NCBI RefSeq assembly: GCF_001591705.1
Contig: NZ_BCVK01000005.1
Location: forward strand, 1-61,627
DNA from: Lactococcus cremoris subsp. cremoris NBRC 100676
GTDB lineage: Bacteria; Bacillota; Bacilli; Lactobacillales; Streptococcaceae
DNA: 61,627 nucleotides
Direction of reading: 5' to 3'
A program made the position numbers and the translations under genes. Each line of letters starts with the position of its first letter. Within the stretch, counting starts at the first letter, position 1. Of the stretch, positions 1-6,274 are shown in pieces. Below the pieces are notes generated by a model. The model was given only the letters and a program-made list of their open reading frames with translations, was not told the origin of the DNA and ran no database searches.

Positions 1-181
1 AACTTAAATCTCCTAATTAATTTTATTAACTAATAATATCATTAATTAAAAGAAAAATAAATCACCATTTCTAACGTTTTTACTTTTTACATTACTTCAT
101 AATACAAGTATATCAGCAAAAACAAGGGTCGAGGTTCCGTTTTTAGGCAATTTCGTGCTAATTTTTGTCCAAAAATATGCC
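1..181 (-). promoter_or_regulatory. Candidate late-promoter/operator region downstream of the late regulator
   Basis: No ORF is present. An imperfect inverted repeat (GTTTTTAGGCA at 139-149 and TGCCCTAAAAAC at 178-189) overlaps the stop of the late regulator. Bases 1-16 read on the - strand give TTAGGAGATTTAAGTT, a good ribosome-binding site, so another leftward gene should start just off the left edge. A TATTAT-type -10 lies in between. In lactococcal phages the late promoter follows the late regulator. Its placement here is inference. Confidence 0.4.
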
Positions 182-607
182 CTAAAAACAGTGTTGCATT
201 TGTCGGTAGATATCATTTCTAAACTTATAGAATATTGTCTTAGCTTTTTTCAAGCCAATATCTTCAATTCCTTCGATATCTAAATATTGCATTACTTGGT
301 ACCAGTACAAGCCAGCATATCCACTATATTTTAGCTCAATAACTCTTTTTTCATCAGGAATCAAAGGCTTAAACCAGAAGTCTAATATCTCTAGTTGCTC
401 CTTAAGTTTAAGGTATTCTTCGTCACTCTCAAGCTTTTCTTGATTTATAACATGACTCAACTGTTCCGAACCACCAGAATAAGCTGTACGAATGCCTAAG
501 TTATCAACTTTTTGCTTATAAAGATATCTGCTTTCAATTGATTTTATTCTGGCTTCAAGTCTGCCATTAACGTAATCTCCAATAATTCTATCTAACTTAT
601 CTGCCAT
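182..607 (-). CDS. ArpU/RinA-like phage late transcription regulator
   Basis: The protein has 141 residues, the usual length for ArpU/RinA-type activators of phage late operons. The N-terminal half is charged and helical. Residues about 85-140 (PDEKRVIELKY ... LKKAKTIFYKFRNDI) look like the sigma-region-4-like helix-turn-helix of this group. It is the last gene of the leftward early operon before the late region, the position expected for a late activator. The RBS is AAGGAGAATTTG just before the ATG. Family assignment is from fold-like pattern and position and was not tested by search. Confidence 0.7.
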   Translation of the reverse strand: MADKLDRIIGDYVNGRLEARIKSIESRYLYKQKVDNLGIRTAYSGGSEQLSHVINQEKLESDEEYLKLKEQLEILDFWFKPLIPDEKRVIELKYSGYAGLYWYQVMQYLDIEGIEDIGLKKAKTIFYKFRNDIYRQMQHCF

Positions 608-626
608 TCATCAAATTCTCCTTTTG

Positions 627-681
627 TGGTATAATTAAGTTAGAAAACTTCTTGCCGAAGCCCATTGCCGTGGGCTTTTTT
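627..681 (+). ncRNA. Short + strand transcript 1 (extended -10 plus terminator)
   Basis: TGgTATAAT at 627-635 is followed within 25 nt by a hairpin (AAGCCCA 658-664 / TGGGCTT 671-677) and T6. A second small hairpin AAGTT/AACTT (637-641/646-650) lies at the predicted RNA 5' end. It runs against the leftward operon in the gap between the late regulator and a small membrane ORF. It resembles six other + strand units in this prophage. It lacks the UGACC/GGUCA pair of units 2-4. Confidence 0.5.
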
Positions 682-683
682 GT

Positions 684-857
684 TTAATTAATTAATTTAA
701 AATATAATGATATTAGAAACGCAATCCCAAATAATATATTAAAGGTTGCAGTTCCAATACTTATTGGACTTCTTGGCTTTCCAATTGCGTAAGGTGTAAT
801 GAACAGGCCAATAATCATTAGTAACACGTAGGCTATGATAATTATATTTGCAATCAT
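684..857 (-). CDS. Small two-helix membrane protein, phage hypothetical
   Basis: A 57-residue ORF begins MIANIIIIAYVLLMIIGL and shows two hydrophobic segments (about 3-22 and 39-53) separated by a short polar loop with GKPRSP. Its ATG overlaps the stop of the next upstream gene (ATGA), a typical translationally coupled junction, and the preceding AAAGGAGAAAAGAA supplies an RBS. Function is unknown. It is probably co-expressed with the larger membrane protein encoded just upstream. Confidence 0.6.
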   Translation of the reverse strand: MIANIIIIAYVLLMIIGLFITPYAIGKPRSPISIGTATFNILFGIAFLISLYFKLIN

Positions 858-1318
858 TTCTTTTCTCCTTTAATCCCTGCGTCAGTAACAATAAATGTAT
901 CGTTATCTCCCATATAGACTGAAATCTTATTTCCAGTTTTATTATCGGTTAAATCAACTTTACGACCAGACATTTTATAAGAAAATGAACCTGTATATTC
1001 ATAAAATACATCTCCCTTATAATCTTTAATAATGATAGTACGCTGTTGATTCATATCATATTCAATTTTGAGATTCTTCTTGGCCATGTTATATGACGAT
1101 GAATTAGTATAATTATGATAATATGATGAACCGGATAGTCCAACTAAAGTTAACGCTACTAAAGCTACTAAAACAAAAACTCCATAAGCGACATTATTTT
1201 TTCTGTTTTCTCGTAATACTGAACCTAGAATAAACAATCCTAAACCTAGTAATACTCCGATTACCCAAATAATTGTCCAGATAATCCATGACGTTGGTGT
1301 TGGTGTGATATAAAACAT
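854..1318 (-). CDS. Phage membrane protein of unknown function
   Basis: A 154-residue protein has two strongly hydrophobic segments, about residues 9-34 and 43-63, followed by a roughly 90-residue soluble C-terminal domain with many aromatic and beta-prone residues (for example IIIKDYKGDVFYEYTGSFSY). It overlaps the 57-residue membrane ORF by 4 bp. Topology suggests the C-terminal domain is outside the cell. Superinfection-exclusion proteins can look like this, but nothing in the sequence shows that role. I recognise no family. Confidence 0.6.
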   Translation of the reverse strand: MFYITPTPTSWIIWTIIWVIGVLLGLGLFILGSVLRENRKNNVAYGVFVLVALVALTLVGLSGSSYYHNYTNSSSYNMAKKNLKIEYDMNQQRTIIIKDYKGDVFYEYTGSFSYKMSGRKVDLTDNKTGNKISVYMGDNDTFIVTDAGIKGEKK

Positions 1319-1327
1319 TTCATTTTC

Positions 1328-1372
1328 CCTCCAGTTGAGTTTAGCGAGTTCCTAGCTCAGTATGATATAATA
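1328..1372 (+). repeat. 45-bp direct repeat, copy A (RBS-side plus extended -10)
   Basis: Bases 1328-1372 are identical to 1751-1795. The repeat contains, on the - strand, the Shine-Dalgarno of the leftward gene and, on the + strand, the TGaTATAAT promoter of a short transcript. Homology stops right after the -10 box, so promoter and leader were copied as a unit while the RNA bodies diverged. Confidence 0.9.
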
Positions 1373-1448
1373 CGTATGACCAAAAATAAAATGAAAAAGT
1401 ATTATTTTTTACATGCGAAGCTCGAACCTGGTCAATTCGGGCTTTTTT
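1363..1448 (+). ncRNA. Short structured + strand RNA 2
   Basis: Extended -10 TGaTATAAT (1363-1371) should start an RNA at about 1377 with UGACC (1377-1381). An A/U-rich hairpin follows, then the terminator stem GCTCGAA (1420-1426)/TTCGGGC (1436-1442) and T6. The terminator loop CCTGGTCAA contains GGTCA (1430-1434), complementary to the 5' UGACC, so a pseudoknot or RNA-RNA contact is possible. The 3' end abuts the stop of the leftward gene at 1451. A short reading frame from ATG 1376 exists, but the related unit 3 has CTG there, which argues for an RNA. Confidence 0.6.
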
Positions 1449-1450
1449 GT

Positions 1451-1744
1451 TTACTTAATATCAATTCCAAGTTCTTTAGCCAACTCATTGATAAGAACCG
1501 TATTATCTTCAATATTTTGCTCCAACAAAGGGATGAGCGTTCCAACATTAATCTTAACGGAACATTTTAAAACTCCTCCCAAGTTTAATTCAAATTTTGT
1601 ATCCGTAGATATATGATTATTTTTAAAATCATCTAAAACAATCTTTTGATTTCTAACATGATGAATCAATTTTTGAAGCCTATCAATTTTAGTTTGTGTT
1701 TTAGCGATTTGTTCTGAAAAATCAACAGTAATTTCTTGTGGCAT
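1451..1744 (-). CDS. Phage hypothetical protein, coiled-coil N-terminus
   Basis: A 97-residue protein starts from ATG after a strong RBS (GGAGGAGAAAT). Residues about 5-35 are heptad-like (EQIAKTQTKIDRLQKLIHHV), and residues 65-95 form a second helical stretch ending in ELAKELGID. It lies in the leftward early operon between two short + strand RNA units. I do not recognise a family, and the function is unknown. Confidence 0.65.
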   Translation of the reverse strand: MPQEITVDFSEQIAKTQTKIDRLQKLIHHVRNQKIVLDDFKNNHISTDTKFELNLGGVLKCSVKINVGTLIPLLEQNIEDNTVLINELAKELGIDIK

Positions 1745-1750
1745 ATTTCT

Positions 1751-1795
1751 CCTCCAGTTGAGTTTAGCGAGTTCCTAGCTCAGTATGATATAATA
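1751..1795 (+). repeat. 45-bp direct repeat, copy B
   Basis: Identical to 1328-1372. It again joins the RBS of a leftward gene to a rightward extended -10 promoter (TATAAT at 1789-1794). Confidence 0.9.
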
Positions 1796-1867
1796 TAACT
1801 GACCACAAAAAAATATAGAAAATATTTTTTATCACACCCGCTCGAATTTGGTCAATTCGGGCATTTT
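1786..1867 (+). ncRNA. Short structured + strand RNA 3
   Basis: TGaTATAAT ends at 1794 and UGACC is at 1800-1804, the same spacing as unit 2. The terminator stem GCTCGAA (1840-1846)/TTCGGGC (1856-1862) has loop TTTGGTCAA with GGTCA at 1850-1854, then a U-rich tract. The middle is an A-rich then T-rich hairpin. No start codon is present at the 5' end, so a coding role is unlikely. Spacing and stem are shared with units 2 and 4. Confidence 0.6.
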
Positions 1868-1894
1868 TATTTTGGAATAAATTATTGGTCTGTG

Positions 1895-1977
1895 TGCTAT
1901 AATGGTGATGACCAAAAATAAAAATCGAAGTAATCTTCAGTATTTCGCTCAAGCTAGGTCAGCTTGGGCTTTTTTTC
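1895..1977 (+). ncRNA. Short structured + strand RNA 4
   Basis: TGcTATAAT (1895-1903) is followed by UGACC (1909-1913). The terminator stem GCTCAAGCT (1947-1955)/AGCTTGGGC (1961-1969) differs in sequence from units 2-3 but keeps pairing, and its loop still carries GGTC(A) (1957-1961). T7 follows. A central hairpin GAAG-TAAT-CTTC is visible. The stem change that keeps pairing while the loop stays constant is the best evidence that structure is selected. Confidence 0.6.
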
Positions 1978-2029
1978 ATTCAATCCCTCCCCACCAGTCA
2001 TTGACCAGCGATATTAGTTTGTCGGTCAT
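1976..2029 (-). CDS. Tiny phage ORF (17 residues), uncertain
   Basis: MTDKLISLVNDWWGGIE starts 2 nt after the dUTPase stop and has a very strong RBS (GGGGAGG, 7 nt before ATG). A second GGGGAGG lies at its own end, next to an ATG at 1979 that would give only MKKSPS. Good initiation signals favour translation, but the length leaves real doubt. Confidence 0.35.
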   Translation of the reverse strand: MTDKLISLVNDWWGGIE

Positions 2030-2031
2030 TC

Positions 2032-2451
2032 TCAAACCTCCCCAGTGCTACCAAATCCGCCTGTACGCTTTCCATTTGCGTTGTCATCGTCTATTGTAAG
2101 GTATTTGACAAACACCCCTTGCATTATTCTTTGACCTTTAGAAATGGTTACAGGCTCTTTTGAGATGTTCATAAATAAGCCTTTAAATTCTTGCGGATAG
2201 TAATCTGAATCGATAATTCCTACTGAATTAATCAATGCAATGCCACGCTTAACTGGATTACTTGAACGGTCGTATAATTTCAATACTTCATCATCTCCAA
2301 GTTGAACAGCTAGCCCAGTGCTTACCATTTTAATTTCATCAGGTTGAATCGTAACTGTTTCACTTGCTGAAATGTCATATCCTGCGCTATGTTTTGTCGC
2401 TCGTTCTGGAATAGTCGCATTTCCGTCTAGTTTTTTAAATCCTCTTGTCAT
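2032..2451 (-). CDS. dut: dUTP pyrophosphatase (trimeric dUTPase)
   Basis: Hydrolyses dUTP to dUMP and pyrophosphate, limiting uracil incorporation and feeding dTMP synthesis during phage replication. At 139 residues it is a normal length for trimeric dUTPases. The five motifs are visible in order: AGYDISA (about 23-29), DRSSNPVKRG (61-70), GIIDSDYYPQEFKG (78-91), GQRIMQGVF (105-113) and the C-terminal GKRTGGFGSTG loop. It overlaps the upstream gene by 4 bp (ATGA), showing operon coupling. Phage dUTPases are also the known target sensor of some anti-phage systems, but nothing here bears on that. Confidence 0.95.
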   Translation of the reverse strand: MTRGFKKLDGNATIPERATKHSAGYDISASETVTIQPDEIKMVSTGLAVQLGDDEVLKLYDRSSNPVKRGIALINSVGIIDSDYYPQEFKGLFMNISKEPVTISKGQRIMQGVFVKYLTIDDDNANGKRTGGFGSTGEV

Positions 2452-2759
2452 TCTCCGTCCTCCACAGGCACATCAGTTCTCAAGTATCCTACTTCATCAC
2501 ACCATTTTAAGAATTGAACTCTTAGCTCATCTGGAATAAAAGCAAGGGTGACAACTTTATCACTAGCAGACCAAGAATAAACAGCACTACCGTTTCTTTC
2601 AGCATCTTTTTGCATGTTTTGGACAGTCGCTCGAAGAACATCTTCTGTTATAACTTTCCGTTTAAGGCTCATCATCCCGTCTTTATTTATTGTTGTTAAA
2701 TAAATATCATTTGAAATAGCTGCATTTGCTATAACAATATTTTTATAAACTTCGCTCAT
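2448..2759 (-). CDS. Phage hypothetical protein
   Basis: A 103-residue protein with 4-bp overlaps at both ends (dUTPase downstream, DUF1642 gene upstream), so it is firmly part of the early operon. It is mostly alpha/beta with a conserved-looking centre (AVYSWSASDKVVTLAFIPDE) and an acidic C-terminus. No family is recognised. Confidence 0.7.
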   Translation of the reverse strand: MSEVYKNIVIANAAISNDIYLTTINKDGMMSLKRKVITEDVLRATVQNMQKDAERNGSAVYSWSASDKVVTLAFIPDELRVQFLKWCDEVGYLRTDVPVEDGE

Positions 2760-3331
2760 TTTTCTACCTCCACAGGCACAGCAAACTGCCAGTAACGCTC
2801 ATCAATTGACTTGATTTCTTGTTCTGTTAATTTTAATGCATAATCTTTTCCTTTTGTAAATTCTGAGATTATTCCACTTTCCGCTTTTGATACGAAGGTT
2901 GAATCGCTGGTTGAATCGCTTAATCCAAAAACTTTTGGTAAATCAATATAGAACAGCTGCGGTTTTTCGACTGTGTAGCCGATATTTCGAGCAATAATAT
3001 ATTTTTCTGGATTATTTTTAACCCACAATCCGGCTTCTTTTAAATCTTTATCATTAGCAGTGAATATATCCTTCAAAGTTTCTGCTATGCTGTTATCAAT
3101 TTGTTCATCCCATGCAATTGCGTCTGCCACACACTCAGGCACGACTGGCAGGGCTTGCTGTTGGAGTTTCAGCTTATCTTCAAGAAGGAATGCATATTCT
3201 TTCCATTCTTTTAATGTTTGAGCACCTTCTGTAAATTTTTTAGCTAATTCAGTGAAATCTACATCTCTTTTAGAAAATGGGTCAATATATGCTTTTTTTG
3301 GTCTTTTTACTTCTTCTTCAAACTTAGTCAT
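2756..3331 (-). CDS. DUF1642-type phage protein
   Basis: A 191-residue protein. Its C-terminal half, with NPEKYIIARNIGYTVEKPQLFYI and a final ERYWQFAVPVEVE, matches the pattern of DUF1642 proteins common in early regions of lactococcal and streptococcal phages. Residues 20-60 are helical and charged. It overlaps its neighbours by 4 and 8 bp. The function of DUF1642 is unknown. Confidence 0.75.
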   Translation of the reverse strand: MTKFEEEVKRPKKAYIDPFSKRDVDFTELAKKFTEGAQTLKEWKEYAFLLEDKLKLQQQALPVVPECVADAIAWDEQIDNSIAETLKDIFTANDKDLKEAGLWVKNNPEKYIIARNIGYTVEKPQLFYIDLPKVFGLSDSTSDSTFVSKAESGIISEFTKGKDYALKLTEQEIKSIDERYWQFAVPVEVEK

Positions 3332-3530
3332 TTTTCGTGTCCTCCAAATAAATATTTAAATCGAATTGATTTTTAATTTCAGTTTTTTTGATTTTATGGA
3401 AAAGGAAACTTGCAGAAAATACTTCGATATCATCTCCAAATTTAAAACGGATAATCATATTTCCATAGCAATCTTTTACATTAACTGTCATTCCTTCTGA
3501 AATTGTTTTTAGTAAACTTTCAACTGTCAT
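3324..3530 (-). CDS. Phage hypothetical protein
   Basis: A 68-residue protein between the YopX-like and DUF1642 genes, overlapping both. Beta-rich, with hydrophobic strands around IIRFKFGDDIEVFSASFLF. No known motif. Confidence 0.6.
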   Translation of the reverse strand: MTVESLLKTISEGMTVNVKDCYGNMIIRFKFGDDIEVFSASFLFHKIKKTEIKNQFDLNIYLEDTKND

Positions 3531-3916
3531 TTCTTATCTCCTTCCAATAATTCAGGGTTCTCATAGATATTTCCGATGACTTCATAATTCAATTTATTTG
3601 TACTCGCCCAGAATTCTTGCCGATATAACCTATTTCCTTCAAAAATAATTGAATATCCATATTTTGGAGAATATTCAAGATAACCGATTTTGTCATCAGG
3701 AGCTAAGAATATAGCATTCAGTTTTAAAATGTCACCTTCATAAATTTCAACGCCATTTTTATCTTTTAATCCTGTTGACTGCATAAATTCAACGTCTTCA
3801 TCAGCGCCAGTACAGAAATGGTCAAAACGATAATTAATGCTATCGTCGAAATATTCAACCTCTCCATAACTCATACGCTCATCTTGTTTATCCCAAGCTC
3901 TTAATTTTGGTATCAT
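3527..3916 (-). CDS. YopX-family phage protein
   Basis: A 129-residue protein with the YopX pattern: it opens with PKLRAWDKQDERMSYG, has the central MQSTGLKDKNGVEIYEGDIL, and ends with a YEVIGNIYENPELL segment. YopX proteins are frequent in Gram-positive phages and mobile elements. They form oligomeric beta barrels of unclear role. It overlaps the zinc-ribbon-like gene by 29 bp and the downstream ORF by 4 bp. Confidence 0.85.
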   Translation of the reverse strand: MIPKLRAWDKQDERMSYGEVEYFDDSINYRFDHFCTGADEDVEFMQSTGLKDKNGVEIYEGDILKLNAIFLAPDDKIGYLEYSPKYGYSIIFEGNRLYRQEFWASTNKLNYEVIGNIYENPELLEGDKK

Positions 3917-4229
3917 CTAGCTGCTCCTCTCCCATAAAAACCATATCAACGGTTTCGTTGTAAAGATCGACTCCAGGGCTATTGAATGGAAATTCATCAC
4001 ATTCAGGACAAGAGATACTATCTACTAAATCAGGAATTGAGTCAGTGAATTCAAGTGCAGTAATAAAAGTTGGAGCGTTGATATAATATGCTTCTTCTCC
4101 ACCGCCTTTTATTTCAGCTTGATAATATTCTTCACTTTCATAAGCACCTAAACTTACTGGGTGAAGTTGTTGAGTAAAGTAATGGCAATTTACATATTCA
4201 ATTTCTTTGTTGCAATTTTTACACTTCAT
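3888..4229 (-). CDS. Putative zinc-ribbon phage protein
   Basis: The start is placed at ATG 4229 (MKCKNCNKEI) because GAGGG lies 6-7 nt before it. A GTG 12 nt upstream is possible but sits on the RBS. The 113-residue protein has CKNC near the N-terminus and CPEC at about residues 82-85, a plausible four-cysteine zinc site, and an acidic C-terminus. Function is unknown. Confidence 0.65.
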   Translation of the reverse strand: MKCKNCNKEIEYVNCHYFTQQLHPVSLGAYESEEYYQAEIKGGGEEAYYINAPTFITALEFTDSIPDLVDSISCPECDEFPFNSPGVDLYNETVDMVFMGEEQLDDTKIKSLG

Positions 4230-4237
4230 CTCATCCC

Positions 4238-4444
4238 TCACTTCACAACTCTGTCAAAGAGTTCACATGCATGGTATCTTCCATTTATTTTTACAATTCT
4301 AAAATCATCACGCTTAACTGATTTTTTAGTGAACTGGTCTTTTTCAACCGTTATGTATTTGTCAGTAACTTCGATAACTTTTAAGAATTTTGTGTCGCGG
4401 AAGCATATTTTATCTCCACGCCTTATTTCATTTTTGCTGAACAT
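4238..4444 (-). CDS. Phage hypothetical protein
   Basis: A 68-residue basic protein beginning MFSKNEIRRGDKICFRD, a small SH3-like/beta-barrel pattern (RGDKICF ... KYITVEKDQF) as in several phage small proteins. An RBS (GAGGTAGTAAT) precedes the ATG. It stops 8 nt before the zinc-ribbon ORF start. No family is named with confidence. Confidence 0.65.
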   Translation of the reverse strand: MFSKNEIRRGDKICFRDTKFLKVIEVTDKYITVEKDQFTKKSVKRDDFRIVKINGRYHACELFDRVVK

Positions 4445-4467
4445 ATTACTACCTCATATTTTAGCTT

Positions 4468-4614
4468 CTAAGCGCTTTTGCCTAGTTCGTGATAAATTTT
4501 ATCCATGAAACAGTTTAAGCGCTCAATGTAACCGTAATTTTCATGAATTATAGCTATCCAAACACAACTAATGATTCTGTCAGTTGCTTATCCATAAAAT
4601 TAAACAGTTGATTC
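4468..4614 (-). pseudogene. Possible small frameshifted phage ORF
   Basis: On the - strand an ORF from TTG 4614 (LNQLFNFMDKQLTESL...) closes after 20 codons. An overlapping frame continues with a protein-like stretch (IAIIHENYGYIERLNCFMDK) ending HELGKSA at 4468. Joining them needs one frame change near 4560. It may be a decayed gene of about 45 residues or two unrelated tiny ORFs. Confidence 0.3.
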
Positions 4615-4792
4615 AAGTCATATCTTTTCCGTTGTTGAAAACAGATTTAATATCTCGATAAATTTCAACCAGCTCATGACTTCCTTTAGTTCTAACTGTG
4701 ATATAAACCGAATTACTTCCATAACCGTCATATCTTGCTTTCTTAGCTAAGTTAAACAATTTAACAGTTGGTATGATTCTGAATGCTGTCAT
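4613..4792 (-). CDS. Small phage hypothetical protein
   Basis: A 59-residue ORF (MTAFRIIPTVKLFNLAKKAR ...) starts at the base after the rusA stop (TGAATG junction), so it is likely coupled to rusA. It is basic and alpha/beta. It ends TGA at 4613. No family is recognised, but codon use and the coupled start support a real gene. Confidence 0.6.
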   Translation of the reverse strand: MTAFRIIPTVKLFNLAKKARYDGYGSNSVYITVRTKGSHELVEIYRDIKSVFNNGKDMT

Positions 4793-5212
4793 TCAAACCT
4801 CCTCGATATCAACTTCAAGACGATAAGCTTTTGTTCCAGAAAGTCCGCCATATTGATATTTTGTAAATTTAACTACTTCGTGATTATCATCTGACCAAAG
4901 CCCTGATTCTGTAAAGCCGTCCATAATCGCTTTTAAGGTCGGTTGTAAGTTGTCTGGGTCACTTCTTCGTTTGGTTGGTGTAAAGACTGTCAGCGTAACG
5001 CTACAAGTCCGTGTGCTATCAAATAACGGCAATTTCTTTAAGCTGTTTAATGGATTTCGCACTTGATTAAAAGTAATTCTCTTTAATTCTTGAATTATTT
5101 TCGCTTTTTGGTGGAAATGCATCCTGTCATTAGAATTCAAAATCAATTTTTTACTTTTTGGAACATCTTTTGATTTACTGATAGCCCGATATAATTCAAA
5201 TTCAAACTTCAC
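4793..5212 (-). CDS. rusA: RusA-family Holliday junction resolvase
   Basis: A 139-residue protein when started at GTG 5212, which has GGAG 7 nt upstream. A longer frame back to 5350 is open but lacks an RBS and overlaps the neighbouring ORF. The RusA signature is clear: KRRSDPDNLQPTLKAIMDGF with Asp85 and Asp87, followed by GLWSDDNHE with Asp108/109, the metal-binding carboxylates of the family. It cleaves four-way junctions during phage replication and recombination. It is preceded by a helicase loader and followed by a coupled small ORF. Confidence 0.88.
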   Translation of the reverse strand: MKFEFELYRAISKSKDVPKSKKLILNSNDRMHFHQKAKIIQELKRITFNQVRNPLNSLKKLPLFDSTRTCSVTLTVFTPTKRRSDPDNLQPTLKAIMDGFTESGLWSDDNHEVVKFTKYQYGGLSGTKAYRLEVDIEEV

Positions 5213-5366
5213 TCGCTTCTCCAAATCTAACAATTTCAGGCATCTGAGCCATGCGATTAAGAATAAAAATAATCTCATGCTCAGATTTCTCTGCCAGCTT
5301 CTGCTTTTTAATTCTTCCGAGTGGGTAATGTTCGTTTTCCCACTGCTCAATGATTATTGTTTTCAT
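5202..5366 (-). CDS. Small phage hypothetical protein
   Basis: A 54-residue ORF starts at ATG 5366 with AGGAGAAGCA upstream, 9 nt from the DnaC-like gene stop. It begins MKTIIIEQWENEHYPLGRIK and ends GEASEV, overlapping the rusA start by 11 bp. The compact operon layout and RBS support expression. It is acidic/helical with no family recognised. Confidence 0.6.
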   Translation of the reverse strand: MKTIIIEQWENEHYPLGRIKKQKLAEKSEHEIIFILNRMAQMPEIVRFGEASEV

Positions 5367-5374
5367 TGCTTCTC

Positions 5375-6265
5375 CTAGAATGGCAACTGACTAACACGCT
5401 TATCTTTAATATTTTCAAAATTGAATGCTTTTTTTCCAATACCTCTGAACAAACGGCTATATGTCCTGTTATGATATTTTTTTCTTATTTCATCACTTTT
5501 TAGATTAGTGGTAATAATAGTCTTAGTCCTTGCATCCAAAACTTCTGTCAGTAAAGACATCGACCATTCTGTTATTTTCTCGCTTCCAATATCATCAATA
5601 ACTAATAAGTCAGTATTTCTAAAAACTTCCATGAAGTATTCAGTTGAATAAAAGCTGTCTTTATTATCAAAACTATCTTTGATTAAGTGAAGAACCTCTG
5701 ACCAACTTGCAAAAATAACGGTTAAATCAGTATGCTGCAAACAATCTTTTAAGATGCTCATGGCTAGGTGACTTTTCCCTGTTCCTGCTGGCCCGCTTAC
5801 TACAGTATTTCCCTCACCGCCAGTATAATAATATTCAGATACTTCTTTTGCGAACGCCAAAGCTCTCTTTTCTTCGTCAGTTACTGCATTAAAATTTTCA
5901 AAACTTGCTTTTTTTATTGTCATATCTCTCACAATGCTATTGCGATTAAGCCTTTTGACAAACTCAGCTTTTTTCCTACGTTTAATCACTTCTTCAGTCT
6001 CACGATAGACAACATCGGCATAACCACAGTTCATAATCAAAAAAGGTTCATGTCCACTCAATGCTGTTTTTTCGTTATTATCAAATTTATTTTTCTCTTT
6101 AAGATATTCGTAGAATTTAGAATAACTTTTTGAAACTGCATCGCTAGTCATCTTATTATCCGAAATGAATTTTTCTATTTCTGGACAAGCGATAACTTTA
6201 TCAGTCATTGCATTAAATTTATTCATATCAACAAATTTTCCAATAACATCTCCGATACTTTCCAT
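5375..6265 (-). CDS. DnaC/IstB-like helicase loader ATPase
   Basis: A 296-residue AAA+ ATPase. Walker A GPAGTGKS is at residues 158-165, Walker B LLVIDDIG at 220-227, and a sensor-1-like TIITTN follows. The N-terminal 120 residues are helical and charged, the usual helicase/initiator-binding part. By family it loads the host replicative helicase onto the phage origin, working with the replisome organizer encoded just upstream. It ends 9 nt before the next small ORF. Confidence 0.9.
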   Translation of the reverse strand: MESIGDVIGKFVDMNKFNAMTDKVIACPEIEKFISDNKMTSDAVSKSYSKFYEYLKEKNKFDNNEKTALSGHEPFLIMNCGYADVVYRETEEVIKRRKKAEFVKRLNRNSIVRDMTIKKASFENFNAVTDEEKRALAFAKEVSEYYYTGGEGNTVVSGPAGTGKSHLAMSILKDCLQHTDLTVIFASWSEVLHLIKDSFDNKDSFYSTEYFMEVFRNTDLLVIDDIGSEKITEWSMSLLTEVLDARTKTIITTNLKSDEIRKKYHNRTYSRLFRGIGKKAFNFENIKDKRVSQLPF

Positions 6266-6274
6266 TTCTTCCTC

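Noticed and set aside
1376-1616. + strand ORFs starting at the short RNA 2 promoter
   Set aside because: The ATG is not conserved in the sister unit 3 (CTG), and the frames run antisense through the 97-residue leftward gene.
1764-1952. 62-codon - strand ORF across RNA units 3 and 4
   Set aside because: No RBS; the sequence is explained by the two RNA cassettes.
5768-6133. 121-codon + strand ORF inside the DnaC-like gene
   Set aside because: Opposite-strand shadow; the - strand frame has clear Walker motifs.
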